DNA of 64,000 nucleotides from Sphingobium sp. SYK-6. GTDB lineage: Bacteria > Pseudomonadota > Alphaproteobacteria > Sphingomonadales > Sphingomonadaceae. Under the pieces are notes generated by a model. The model was given only the letters and a program-made list of their open reading frames with translations. It had not been told where the DNA came from and did not search any database. The position numbers and the translations under genes were made by a program. Below, one piece after another: positions 28,545 to 36,608 of this stretch. The DNA lies in contig NC_015976.1 in assembly GCF_000283515.1 (NCBI RefSeq), positions 1,798,001-1,862,000 of the forward strand, in the 5' to 3' direction. Position 1 is the first letter of the stretch. Every line of letters begins with the position of its first letter.

Positions 28545-29129
28545 ATGAACTATCGTGCGACGAGTGCTGCTCTGCTTCTCGCTCTCTCTCTTTCAGCCTG
28601 CGCCAGCTCCGGCGGCGTGCAGGATGTGGCCCGCATTTCCGATCCGGTCCAGCGGGAACAGGCGATCGCCGCGCTCCGCGCCGCAGCGCCCAAGCCGATC
28701 GAGGGCAATGGCGGCGCCTTCATGTCGCCCTTCACGTCGGATGGCGTGACGGCCGAGTGGGTCACCAATGCCATGGGCGTGCAGAATGCCGGCGACATCG
28801 CGGGCGCCGCGGGACAGGTCGCCGCTGACCAGCTGCTCAGCAACATTCCCTTCGCCGGCCTGTTCGCGGGCCAGGCGACCAAGAAGCTGGCGCGCGCCGC
28901 GGCGCTGAAGTCGATCGGCGGCGAGGAATTCCTCAAGAGCTCGAGCGACCAGTCGTTCAACACGCTCGAGGACATGGCAGCCAACATGTACGCCTTCCAT
29001 TCCGGGCACACCGAATATGCGCGCATCGTGAAGGCCGTGACGGCGATCTATCCCGATTTCGGCAATATCTATGCCCGTTATCCGCGCACGCCGGTCGTGA
29101 GCGAAGCCACCACTTCGGCCTCGCTCTGA
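28545..29129 (+). CDS. Lipoprotein, first gene of the LpoB/YcfL operon
   Basis: 194 aa from ATG 28545, following a caggggg stretch. A lipobox (LLLALSLSACASS) predicts a lipid-anchored protein. The body has a Gly/Ala-rich hydrophobic stretch (GDIAGAAGQVAADQLLSNIPFAGLFAG) that could interact with membranes, then a charged C-terminus. I do not recognise a family. It lies 74 bases before the LpoB-like gene and runs in the same direction, so it probably belongs to the same operon. Confidence 0.75.
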   Translation: MNYRATSAALLLALSLSACASSGGVQDVARISDPVQREQAIAALRAAAPKPIEGNGGAFMSPFTSDGVTAEWVTNAMGVQNAGDIAGAAGQVAADQLLSNIPFAGLFAGQATKKLARAAALKSIGGEEFLKSSSDQSFNTLEDMAANMYAFHSGHTEYARIVKAVTAIYPDFGNIYARYPRTPVVSEATTSASL

Positions 29130-29203
29130 ACATTCCGGGCCTGCGGGCGGGGCTCCATGCCCGCAGGCCAATTCCCCATATTCGAAGGAAAGGCCGGAAG
29201 ATC

Positions 29204-29836
29204 ATGGTCGCCAGATTCGGCAGGGCGTTCGTCGCGCTCGCAGTGATCGGTTGCATGCCCGCAGTGGCGGACGCCAAGACGAAGTCCCGGCAGCCAAGTC
29301 TCTACCAGTCTCCGGATTCGCCGGGCGCGGTGCGGGGCGTGGGCGTCGAATCGCAGGACATCGTCTCGATGAGCGACGCGATGATGCGTGACCTGCTCAC
29401 CGTGCCGGCGATCATGAACGCGGCCACGGCGCCGCGCGTCATCATCGATTCCGCGCATTTCCGCAACGAGAGCTCCGAGATCATCGACAAGGCCATGATC
29501 ACGGACCGCATCCGCGTGCTGCTGAGCCGCGCGGCGAGCGGGCGGGTGCGCTTTGTCGGACGTGAATATGCCGATGCCGTGCAGATGGAGCGCGACCTCA
29601 AGGATGCCGGGCAGGTCGACGTGGGAACGACCGGACGCACGCGCGCGATGGCCGGAGCGGACTATCGCCTCGTCGGCCGCATCGGGACGCGCGACGCGGT
29701 GGACACCCGCACCGGCGTCAAGGAGCGCTACAGCACCTATACCTTCGAGCTTCTCGACCTCGAATATGGCGACCTCATCTGGTCGAACATCTACGAGTTC
29801 AAGAAGGCCGCGCAGGACAACGTGGTCTATCGTTGA
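29204..29836 (+). CDS. LpoB-like penicillin-binding protein activator
   Basis: 210 aa with a signal peptide (VALAVIGCMPAVADA). The core reads VESQDIVSMSDAMMRDLLTVPAI, RVIIDSAHFRNESSEIIDKAMITDRIRVLL, GRVRFVGREYADAVQMERDLK and ADYRLVGRI, the arrangement of LpoB, the outer-membrane lipoprotein that activates PBP1b. The Cys in AVIGCMP could act as a lipidation site, but the following residues fit a normal cleavage site as well. AAGGAAAGGCC precedes ATG 29204. Next to COG3014 and YcfL genes, as in gammaproteobacterial neighbourhoods. Confidence 0.82.
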   Translation: MVARFGRAFVALAVIGCMPAVADAKTKSRQPSLYQSPDSPGAVRGVGVESQDIVSMSDAMMRDLLTVPAIMNAATAPRVIIDSAHFRNESSEIIDKAMITDRIRVLLSRAASGRVRFVGREYADAVQMERDLKDAGQVDVGTTGRTRAMAGADYRLVGRIGTRDAVDTRTGVKERYSTYTFELLDLEYGDLIWSNIYEFKKAAQDNVVYR

Positions 29837-29850
29837 GCCGGGCTTCGACG

Positions 29851-30978
29851 ATGTTCCGCAAGCTCCTCGCAGGTCTCCTCGTCCTGGCCCAGGGCGCGCC
29901 CGCGCTCGCGCTGGCCGACGCGGACCCGGCGCCCTATCTCGCGAAGCTGGATTCCGAGGGTGACCGCAACCGCGTGCTCAACCAGATGGAGATCGGTACG
30001 CGCTATTTCTGGTCGCAGGACTTCCAGGGCGCCGGCCGCAGCTTCGACGACTGCATCCAGAACATCGAGCTGGTCTTCCTCAACGATCCCAGCGTCGTGA
30101 AGGCGCGCAGCCTCTGGTACGAGGAGGGCGCCAAGACGTTCAAGGGCGAGCCCTATGAACGGGCGATGGTCTATTATTATCGCGGCCTCGTGTTCCTCGC
30201 GCAGGGGGACTATGAGAATGCGCGCGCCGCTTTCCGGCAAGGCACGTTCCAGGATGCCTTCGCGGAGGAAGAGCAGAACCAGGCCGACTTCGCGGTTCTC
30301 TATTTCCTCGAGGCATGGGCGTCCCATCTGAACGGCGACAAGGACCTGCGCGACGAGGCGCTGGCGAAGGTCCACGCGCTGCGGCCCGATTTCCCGGGAA
30401 TCGGCGAGAGCGACGACACGCTCGCGCTGGTCGAGACCGGTACGGCGCCGCGCAAGCTGGGCGACGGGCTCGACCACAGCTATTTCGTTTTTCGGCGGGG
30501 CAAGGGCTTCACCGAGAACCGCGCCGAGCTGGTTACGGCGGGCGAGCAGCTTCCGCTCTATGCCATGGAGGACGTCTACCGCCAGGCAGCGACGCGCGGC
30601 GGACGCGAGATCGATCAGATCATCAAGGGCCAGGTCAAGTTCAAGCGTGCGGCCAACGACGTCGGCTCGACATTGACGGACACCGCCCAGGTCGTCTCCG
30701 CGCTGGGCGGCGACGGGACCGTGTCCGGCGCACTGGCCGGGGTGGGCGCGCTGGCCTCGATCCTCTCCGGCAAGGCCAAGGTGAAGGCCGATACCCGGAC
30801 CTGGAGCTCGCTGCCCGATCGCGTCCACGTCTCCACCTTCGCTTCGGGGAAGCTGGGGATGCAGGATCTCGCCGTCCAGTTCCTGACGGACGGCACGCCG
30901 ACGGACCAGCCTGCCCAACAGCTCATCACCATCAAGGACCCGAGGGGCCGCCAGCTGGCGCTGGCCCGCTCTCGCTAG
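29851..30978 (+). CDS. COG3014 family protein (secreted, TPR-like)
   Basis: 375 aa from ATG 29851; TTG 29833, overlapping the upstream stop, is the other candidate start. A signal sequence (LLAGLLVLAQGAPALALA) precedes a helical body: LNQMEIGTRYFWSQDFQGAGRSFDDC, YERAMVYYYRGLVFLAQGDYENARAAFRQG, and a C-terminal beta part with DLAVQFLTDGTPTDQPAQQLITIKDPRG. COG3014 proteins are found beside LpoB and YcfL; function is unknown but is probably linked to peptidoglycan synthesis at the envelope. Confidence 0.78.
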   Translation: MFRKLLAGLLVLAQGAPALALADADPAPYLAKLDSEGDRNRVLNQMEIGTRYFWSQDFQGAGRSFDDCIQNIELVFLNDPSVVKARSLWYEEGAKTFKGEPYERAMVYYYRGLVFLAQGDYENARAAFRQGTFQDAFAEEEQNQADFAVLYFLEAWASHLNGDKDLRDEALAKVHALRPDFPGIGESDDTLALVETGTAPRKLGDGLDHSYFVFRRGKGFTENRAELVTAGEQLPLYAMEDVYRQAATRGGREIDQIIKGQVKFKRAANDVGSTLTDTAQVVSALGGDGTVSGALAGVGALASILSGKAKVKADTRTWSSLPDRVHVSTFASGKLGMQDLAVQFLTDGTPTDQPAQQLITIKDPRGRQLALARSR

Positions 30979-30995
30979 GAAAGAAGGACGTGCAG

Positions 30996-31451
30996 ATGAC
31001 AGTTCACCGGATTGCGGCGCTTGCCGCCACGGCAGCCGCAGCAGCGATGCTCGCGGGATGCTCCGCGACCATGCCCGAGGGTGGCGTGCGCATCGACAAC
31101 CAGAATTATGTGCGTCCCACGCTCAACACGGTTCGGGTGATCGACGAGAGCCTGGCGCGCTACAAGAACCGCAAGTGGGAAGCGAACTCGGTGCTCGACG
31201 TCGAGAATGTCGTGCTGAGCGATACCGGTACCGGCTTCAAGCGGATCAGCGTCGAGCTGCGCAACAAGACGGGCGTGGAAATCCCGCTCGAGGTGCGCAA
31301 CAGCTGGTACGATCCCAATGGCCGCCCGGTCGACGCCGCATCCTCCTGGACACGCCTTTTCGTGAAGCCCCAGTCCATGGTGCTCTTCGAGCAGGTGGCG
31401 AGCAATGGCTCGGCTTCGCAATATTATGTCGAGGTTCGCGCCGCGCAGTAA
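30996..31451 (+). CDS. YcfL family (DUF1425) lipoprotein
   Basis: 151 aa. AGGAAAGAAGGACG precedes ATG 30996. Lipobox AAMLAGCSA, then VENVVLSDTGTGFKRISVELRNKTGVEIPLEVRNSWYDPNGRPVD and SWTRLFVKPQSMVLFEQVA. The FRNKT-x-x-LxVxxRxxWYDxxGxxV pattern is the YcfL/DUF1425 hallmark. In Enterobacteria ycfL sits next to lpoB (ycfM), the same pairing as here. Confidence 0.85.
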   Translation: MTVHRIAALAATAAAAAMLAGCSATMPEGGVRIDNQNYVRPTLNTVRVIDESLARYKNRKWEANSVLDVENVVLSDTGTGFKRISVELRNKTGVEIPLEVRNSWYDPNGRPVDAASSWTRLFVKPQSMVLFEQVASNGSASQYYVEVRAAQ

Positions 31452-31475
31452 GCGCGGCGCGCGGGGAGATCTGCC

Positions 31476-32276
31476 ATGCGAGCTTTCATCATTCCGGCTC
31501 TGGCTGCCAGCGCGCTGGCCTGCGGCGGGGCCCAGGCGCAGGAACGCACCGGCATGCCGGTGGTCGCCGGTGCGGAGCGCGGCGGCATGCCCGCCGTCAA
31601 TCCGCGCCGCGCGACAGCCGATCCGGACGCGGCCATGTATCGCACCCAGGACGAATTCCGCTCCTGGTCGCGCAAGGCCGGCAACCCGCGCATCCTGCTC
31701 TTCTGGAACGTGGCGCTGACGGACGAATCCTCGTCACGCTACCGCCTGCGCGCGCAGGAGGACGTGACTGTCGAGGCGTATGGCGGCACCGTGACGCGCT
31801 CCACCGACGCAGTGATCGAGGCCGAGCGCACCACCGGCGGGCCCAGTGCCTGGCTCGACAGGGACGATGAAGGCGATCTCGAAAGCGCCTATGTCACGGC
31901 CTTCGTGCGCGCGGGCGCCAATCTGGTCGATCGCGCCGCACTGATGCGCAAGGTCTCCGCCGCGCGGAACCAGGACGACCGGGTGGACCAGCAGTTCATG
32001 GAGACGCTCGCGGTCGAGGAAGGCATTGATTATCTGGTCGAGGTGCTGCCGGAATATCGCAGCGGCAGCGCCACAGGCATGATCTTCGGCATCCGGGTGC
32101 TGCACGTGCCGAGCTCCCGCGTGGTGGCAACTTTCCGGACCGAGGCGCGCCCGGCGGCCGGTCCCGAGCGCCTCGTGGCACGACCCGGCGGTTTCCAGCG
32201 CGAGCGGGATGAGCGCATCACGCCCGATCTCGTCGCCGAGACGCTGGCTTCGGAGACGATGCGCGGCTTCCTCTGA
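31476..32276 (+). CDS. Secreted protein of the LpoB/YcfL operon, unknown function
   Basis: 266 aa with signal peptide (IIPALAASALACGGAQA). It has an NPRILLFWNVALTDESSSRYR segment and a later VEEGIDYLVEVLPEYRSGSATGMIFGIRVLHVPSSRVVATFRTE, which looks like the beta-sheet core seen in CsgG/LpoB-type periplasmic domains (detecting an activity-regulating lipoprotein fold is inference). 24 bases after ycfL; its stop abuts the stop of the convergent LuxR gene. I do not recognise a named family. Confidence 0.72.
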   Translation: MRAFIIPALAASALACGGAQAQERTGMPVVAGAERGGMPAVNPRRATADPDAAMYRTQDEFRSWSRKAGNPRILLFWNVALTDESSSRYRLRAQEDVTVEAYGGTVTRSTDAVIEAERTTGGPSAWLDRDDEGDLESAYVTAFVRAGANLVDRAALMRKVSAARNQDDRVDQQFMETLAVEEGIDYLVEVLPEYRSGSATGMIFGIRVLHVPSSRVVATFRTEARPAAGPERLVARPGGFQRERDERITPDLVAETLASETMRGFL

Positions 32277-33410
32277 TCAGCCGAGCAGATCAGCGAGCAG
32301 CAGGACGAGTTCCGCCTCGCGGTTGCAGCCGGTCTTGGCGTAGATATTGCGGACCTGAACCCGCAGCGTCTCGTTGGAGATGTTGCGGACGGCCGTGATC
32401 TGTTCGCGCGTCAGTCCCCCGGCCAGCAGCAGCGCCACCGAGGCTTCAGCCGTGGTAAGGCCGAAAGCGAGGCCGAGCAGCCTGGCATCCTCATCGCGGT
32501 CGCCGCGCAGGTCCTGGTCGCGAATGACGACGGCAACGGCGGGAATGAAACCAAGGGACCATTCGCGCTGCTGGAGCCGGAAGAAATCCACCCGGAACGG
32601 CCGCGTTTCACCGTGTCCGTCGTCGTCCTCCGGCCGCGCCAGGAGAAGGCGGCGGTGCGTGCTGCCGCCTTTGTCGATCACATCGCCGAGCGCGCGATCA
32701 ATCTCGCGCGTCGCATGCTGCGTGACGCCGAACAGCCGGCCACCGATGGCGCGAAGCACGCCGGCGCGATCTGCCATATGGCGCTCGGCTCCCTCGGTCA
32801 TCGCACCGACCCGGCCGGCCCGGTCGACGAGGATGCAGTTCACGGACATGTCGCCAAGCATGCCGCCGACGAGGCTCAACCCCTGCTTTTCCAGCGCGAT
32901 CTGCATGCGGACCCCGGTGCGCGCGGCGCGATCGGCCAGGGCGAATATGCGCCGCGATTCCTCGGTGGTCCTGCCGTCCCGCTCGGTCCGCAGCAGGGCG
33001 AAACCGATCATCTGCCCGGTCTCCTGAAGGAGCACGGACTGGCAGCCATGAGGTATCTGGTGCCTCTCGCAGAATTCGAGATAGATGTCGCTGCGCAGCG
33101 CCGATTTGGCTTCATCGTAATCGGCTTCGAAGAGAATTCTGCGGTTGCCGTTTATTCGCTCCGCCGCAATGCGGAAGTTGATGTCCGCATGGCTGCCGTC
33201 GATCTCTTCGAAATCCTCCAGCATCCACGGATCGGCATGAGTCACCCAGTTGAAGGAAATGGCCTTGTCGCCGAGGCCGATCAGCTGGGCTCGGGCAGAG
33301 CCGGTATGGTCGGCGAGGTTCGCGAGCGTATTTGCCCACAGCGAAGGATCGAGCGCAGCATCCTGAAAGCTGCGCTCCCAATGGTGCGCTTCGTCCAAAA
33401 TTCCCCCCAA
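32277..33410 (-). CDS. LuxR-type helix-turn-helix regulator
   Basis: 377 aa from TTG 33410; TTG 33398, preceded by GGGGGGA, is an equally good start. The C-terminus is a LuxR/NarL HTH: FGLTTAEASVALLLAGGLTREQITAVRNISNETLRVQVRNIYAKTGCNREAELVLLL. The N-terminal ~290 residues are GAF/PAS-like without a clear ligand motif (HADINFRIAAERINGN, LRTERDGRTTEESRRIFALADRAA). Sphingomonads carry many such orphan regulators. It is convergent with the LpoB/YcfL operon. Confidence 0.85.
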   Translation of the reverse strand: MGGILDEAHHWERSFQDAALDPSLWANTLANLADHTGSARAQLIGLGDKAISFNWVTHADPWMLEDFEEIDGSHADINFRIAAERINGNRRILFEADYDEAKSALRSDIYLEFCERHQIPHGCQSVLLQETGQMIGFALLRTERDGRTTEESRRIFALADRAARTGVRMQIALEKQGLSLVGGMLGDMSVNCILVDRAGRVGAMTEGAERHMADRAGVLRAIGGRLFGVTQHATREIDRALGDVIDKGGSTHRRLLLARPEDDDGHGETRPFRVDFFRLQQREWSLGFIPAVAVVIRDQDLRGDRDEDARLLGLAFGLTTAEASVALLLAGGLTREQITAVRNISNETLRVQVRNIYAKTGCNREAELVLLLADLLG

Positions 33411-33940
33411 TTTTTCCGTCCGTTATGAAGTCGCGATAGTGCAGCATGGTTAACAGGCAGCTAATCCATGCACAGCGACCAGCACGCCCGGCATGAAGAC
33501 CGGCCACGCCGTAGATGATCTGTCTATTGGCCCCCCCGGGTCATGAGCGCCCGGAATATCCGCACGCACCTTGTCCCCATAGCGAGTGCGAATGCTTCCC
33601 GCTACTGGGCTTTTACTGCCGGGACATGAGATTCCTTGGCCACGCCTCGGGCGCGGCGGCGGTCCGATGGCTCTTCGCGCCGGGGAAGAGGCGGCAAGGC
33701 GATCCTGAAGCAACCGCGGGCATGGGAGGGCAGGGCGGGGCCAGGGCGGCGGCGTGTGCGTTGTCACGAACGATGGCCGCCATGCCAGGGCGCGACACGC
33801 ATATAAGAGCCCGGCTCAGTCGGGACTGGAAGCCGGGCTCTCATCGATGACCAGAGGTTGGCGACAGTCCTCAGAACGGGACGGGTCGCTGAACCTTCAG
33901 GGGCAAATCCGCTGCGGGGGGATTCTGCCGGCCAACGGCA
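33411..33940. other. 530-base gap between LuxR gene and HU gene
   Basis: No frame looks coding. The only clear structure is the inverted repeat at 33806-33841. The right end, to 33940, is the 3' flank of the HU gene and the left end is the LuxR promoter region. Confidence 0.5.
33806..33841. repeat. 36-base nested inverted repeat
   Basis: Outer arms AGAGCCCGGCT / AGCCGGGCTCT pair perfectly over 11 bp; inside the loop CAGTC/GACTG pair over 5 bp. No T tract follows, so it is not a canonical terminator. It might be a termination or processing hairpin of the HU transcript, which ends about 100 bases away on the minus strand. Confidence 0.5.
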
Positions 33941-34216
33941 TCAGCCGTTGAGCTTGTCCTTCACGGCCTTGGCAGGCGCGAAGCTCAGCTTCTTCGAAGC
34001 CGCGATCTGGATCGTGGCGCCGGTGGAGGGGTTGCGGCCCTCGCGAGCGGGCGTGTCCTTGACCTTGAACTTGCCGAAGCCGTTCAGCGAGATTTCCTCA
34101 CCCTTGGCAGCGGCGTCGGCGATCGAAGCGAACACCGCGTCGACGACGGCGCGGGCGTCCGTCTTGGTGAGATCGTGCTTGGCGGCAATGGTATCGGCGA
34201 GATCGTTATTGTTCAT
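33941..34216 (-). CDS. HU family DNA-binding protein
   Basis: 91 aa. MNNNDLADTIAAKHDLTKTDARAVVDAVF opens the protein and EEISLNGFGKFKVKDTPAREGRNPSTGATIQIAASKKLSFAPAKAVKDKL forms the beta-arm and tail, typical of HU. ATG 34216 follows AGAGAAAGGATGTGCC. It is a stand-alone nucleoid protein gene, separate from ihfB in this window. Its neighbour on the other side is the DUF6438 lipoprotein gene. Confidence 0.95.
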   Translation of the reverse strand: MNNNDLADTIAAKHDLTKTDARAVVDAVFASIADAAAKGEEISLNGFGKFKVKDTPAREGRNPSTGATIQIAASKKLSFAPAKAVKDKLNG

Positions 34217-34529
34217 GGCACATCCTTTCTCTGTTTTCGGTCGGGCGCGCTTAGCGGCACCGCTCATGACAGTCTACCGCCGTCATGTCCTCTCCGCTTG
34301 TCCGCTGCGTCTTTGCGTTCGTTTGCAACGCGCCGGATCGTAACCAGCGCCAAGCCGGGCTTTGATATCCATCGTTCGGGAAAAAGCCAACGGCATCGGC
34401 CGAAAAGAGCGAATTTGCCTGAAAAACGGGGGCGTGGCGGCCTTTTTCAAGACAGGCGGCGTTCAGTTCCGTCATGTCATCGGGTGACGCTGGACGTTAT
34501 CCGGACACTCAGGATCAAAGGGCATCTTC
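34217..34529. other. 313-base divergent region, HU / DUF6438 gene
   Basis: It must hold the HU promoter (minus strand) and the promoter of the DUF6438 gene. I see no RNA gene, strong terminator or recognisable operator. Confidence 0.4.
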
Positions 34530-35069
34530 ATGAATTTCCGTCATCTTGTCCCGCTCCCGCATATGGCTCTTGCCGGCCTCGCCCTCTCCCTTGCGGGGTG
34601 CGCGGCCACTGATGCGCCGGCGACGGGGGTGCCCGCGAGCGAAGGACCCGCCGAGTCCATTGCCTATGAAGTGGGCCCGTGCTTCGGCTTCTGCCCCGTC
34701 TACAATGCGCGCATCGCGTCGGATGGCACAGTCGCTTTCGAGGGGATTCGTCATAGCGCGACGATTGGAAAACAGGCAGTGGCGAAGGATGCCGGCACCT
34801 ATCGCGCGTTCGCCGAGGCCCTTGCGCCTTTCCGTCCGGCGGACGGGACGACGGCCAGCACGACCTGCGAGGCGCGCATCAGCGATCAGCAGCATTATCG
34901 AATTACCTGGACATCGGCCGATGGCAAGACGACCGTCCTCCAGCATGATCGCGGGTGCCGGTCGCCGCGGAACGACCAGCTGAACGCAGTCCTGGAAGGC
35001 GCGCCGGAGAGGCTGGGCATTGCCGACCTTGCAAGACAGACGACCCGGCCCGGCGCCTCGCGGGGCTGA
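34530..35069 (+). CDS. DUF6438 lipoprotein
   Basis: 179 aa with a lipobox (LALSLAGCAAT). The mature part begins IAYEVGPCFGFCPVY, the CxGxCPxY motif that defines DUF6438, followed by NARIASDGTVAFEGIRHS. The two Cys may form a disulphide. Function is unknown; such proteins are common in Proteobacteria and Bacteroidetes. It precedes the SRPBCC gene on the same strand by 21 bases. Confidence 0.82.
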   Translation: MNFRHLVPLPHMALAGLALSLAGCAATDAPATGVPASEGPAESIAYEVGPCFGFCPVYNARIASDGTVAFEGIRHSATIGKQAVAKDAGTYRAFAEALAPFRPADGTTASTTCEARISDQQHYRITWTSADGKTTVLQHDRGCRSPRNDQLNAVLEGAPERLGIADLARQTTRPGASRG

Positions 35070-35090
35070 GCGTGAACGATCAGGGAGTGA

Positions 35091-35489
35091 ATGATGTTAC
35101 CCGCGCGAAGTTTCAGCGTCTCGATCGCCATGGAAGCCAAGGCGCTCTACGATCTCATCTGGCAGCCGGAGTTTTTCCCGAAATGGGCGCTGGGGCTGGC
35201 CGAATCGGACCTGCGGATGGAGGACGGTCGCTGGCAGGCCGATGGTCCCGAGGGGCCGATCCATATCCGCTTCACGCCCTATAATGATTTCGGCGTGATG
35301 GATCATTTCGTCGACACCGGGGAGGGGCCGGAGATCCATGTTCCGCTTCGCGTGGTCGAGAACGGCGCGGGCGCCGAAGTGATCATCACGCTCTTTCGGC
35401 AGCCGGACATGGACGAAGAGCGATTTGCCGGGGATATCAAGCTGGTGAACCGGGACTTGAAGGCTCTCAAGAAGCTCGTCGAAGGCTGA
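35091..35489 (+). CDS. SRPBCC (START-like) family protein
   Basis: 132 aa. LIWQPEFFPKWALGL, YNDFGVMDHFVD, VVENGAGAEVIITLFRQPDMDEERFAGDI and VNRDLKALKKL fit the hydrophobic-pocket SRPBCC fold. GGGAG lies six bases before the ATG pair at 35091. Ligand and partner are unknown. It may be co-transcribed with the DUF6438 gene and is convergent with the AraC-type regulator gene. Confidence 0.85.
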   Translation: MMLPARSFSVSIAMEAKALYDLIWQPEFFPKWALGLAESDLRMEDGRWQADGPEGPIHIRFTPYNDFGVMDHFVDTGEGPEIHVPLRVVENGAGAEVIITLFRQPDMDEERFAGDIKLVNRDLKALKKLVEG

Positions 35490-35504
35490 ACGACTGGGAT
35501 ATCT

Positions 35505-36470
35505 TCAAGCGCCGGTCAGCCGGTCGGGCGTGACCGGCCTGCCGCGCATGGCGCGGTAGCGGCTCGGGCTCATGTCGAACCGGCGGCGGAAGGAGCGGCA
35601 GAAGCTGCTGAGATCATTGAAGCCGACATCGAAGGCGATCTCGGTGATGGTCACCTCGCTGCTTGCCTTGCTGAGGCGCGAGGCCGCCCGCTCCAGCCTG
35701 CGCCGCTGGATATAGGCGGACGGCGTCGTCGCCATGCCGGCGAAGAGGAGCTGGACATAACGGGCGCTCACCCCCACGCCGGCCGCGATCCGGTGCGTGT
35801 CGAGCGCGGCGTCGCACAGATTGGCCTCGATGAGATCGAGCACGGCGCGGCGGCGCAGATCCCGCCGGTTGGCCTGCTGCACCTCGGGACAGGCCGGGCT
35901 GTAGGCAAGATCGAGCAAGGGCCAGATGACATCGCTGATCGCATCGCCCCAGTCATTCTCGCCCGCTTCGAGCTGGCTCCACGCCGAGCGAAGGAAGCGC
36001 GAGAAGAGCGCGCCTGCGCCGCTGTCCCCGCGCACCGGAATGCCGACCATCTGGCGCAGGCGGGGCAGGCGGGCTTCCACATAGGCAACCGGCAGCCGCA
36101 GCACGATGGTCTGCGTCGGTTCGGCAAAGGTCAGCTCAAGCGAGCGGGAGGGATCGAAGAGCAGGAAATCGCCCTCGTTCAGCCGGCTTGTCCGCCCGCC
36201 CGTGTGATTGACGCTGCTGCCGACATGCTGAAGCTGAAGATTGAGGGCGCCGACGTCCAGCCCCGGCTGATTGTAGATCCGGGCGGGCGAGGAGCAGGGC
36301 GAGATGATGTCGCAATCCCGGAGCGAGGCGCGATACATGCGGGCCTCGAAGGGGCAATCGTCCGGCACCTCGATGGTGAGCGGCGCAATGAACCTGTCTG
36401 CCAGTTCCGTCCAGAAAGGCAGCCGATCGCGCGCGGCCACACTGCTGGTGTCGATTGCCTGGAGCATCAT
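35505..36470 (-). CDS. AraC family transcriptional regulator
   Basis: 321 aa from ATG 36470, seven bases after AGGAGAGG. The N-terminal part matches the AraC-binding-like cupin domain (SLRDCDIISPCSSPARIYNQPG, QHVGSSVNHTGGR, GDFLLFDPSRSLEL); the C-terminal has two HTHs (IAAGVGVSARYVQLLFAGMATTPSAYIQRRRLERA ... ITEIAFDVGFNDLSSFCRSFRRRFDMSPSRYR). It is a stand-alone regulator, convergent with the SRPBCC gene; the target is not evident. Confidence 0.9.
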   Translation of the reverse strand: MMLQAIDTSSVAARDRLPFWTELADRFIAPLTIEVPDDCPFEARMYRASLRDCDIISPCSSPARIYNQPGLDVGALNLQLQHVGSSVNHTGGRTSRLNEGDFLLFDPSRSLELTFAEPTQTIVLRLPVAYVEARLPRLRQMVGIPVRGDSGAGALFSRFLRSAWSQLEAGENDWGDAISDVIWPLLDLAYSPACPEVQQANRRDLRRRAVLDLIEANLCDAALDTHRIAAGVGVSARYVQLLFAGMATTPSAYIQRRRLERAASRLSKASSEVTITEIAFDVGFNDLSSFCRSFRRRFDMSPSRYRAMRGRPVTPDRLTGA

Positions 36471-36608
36471 GTCCACGCCTCTCCTCATATGGTCCTGCCC
36501 TCTGTGCGGAGCATTTTTCCGGACGATGGCCGCAGGCTATGCGCAAATGACTCCCGCAGCAAGGCGATAGCAGCGACGGCGCCGGCGGTCCGTCCTCCGC
36601 CGCGCGAG

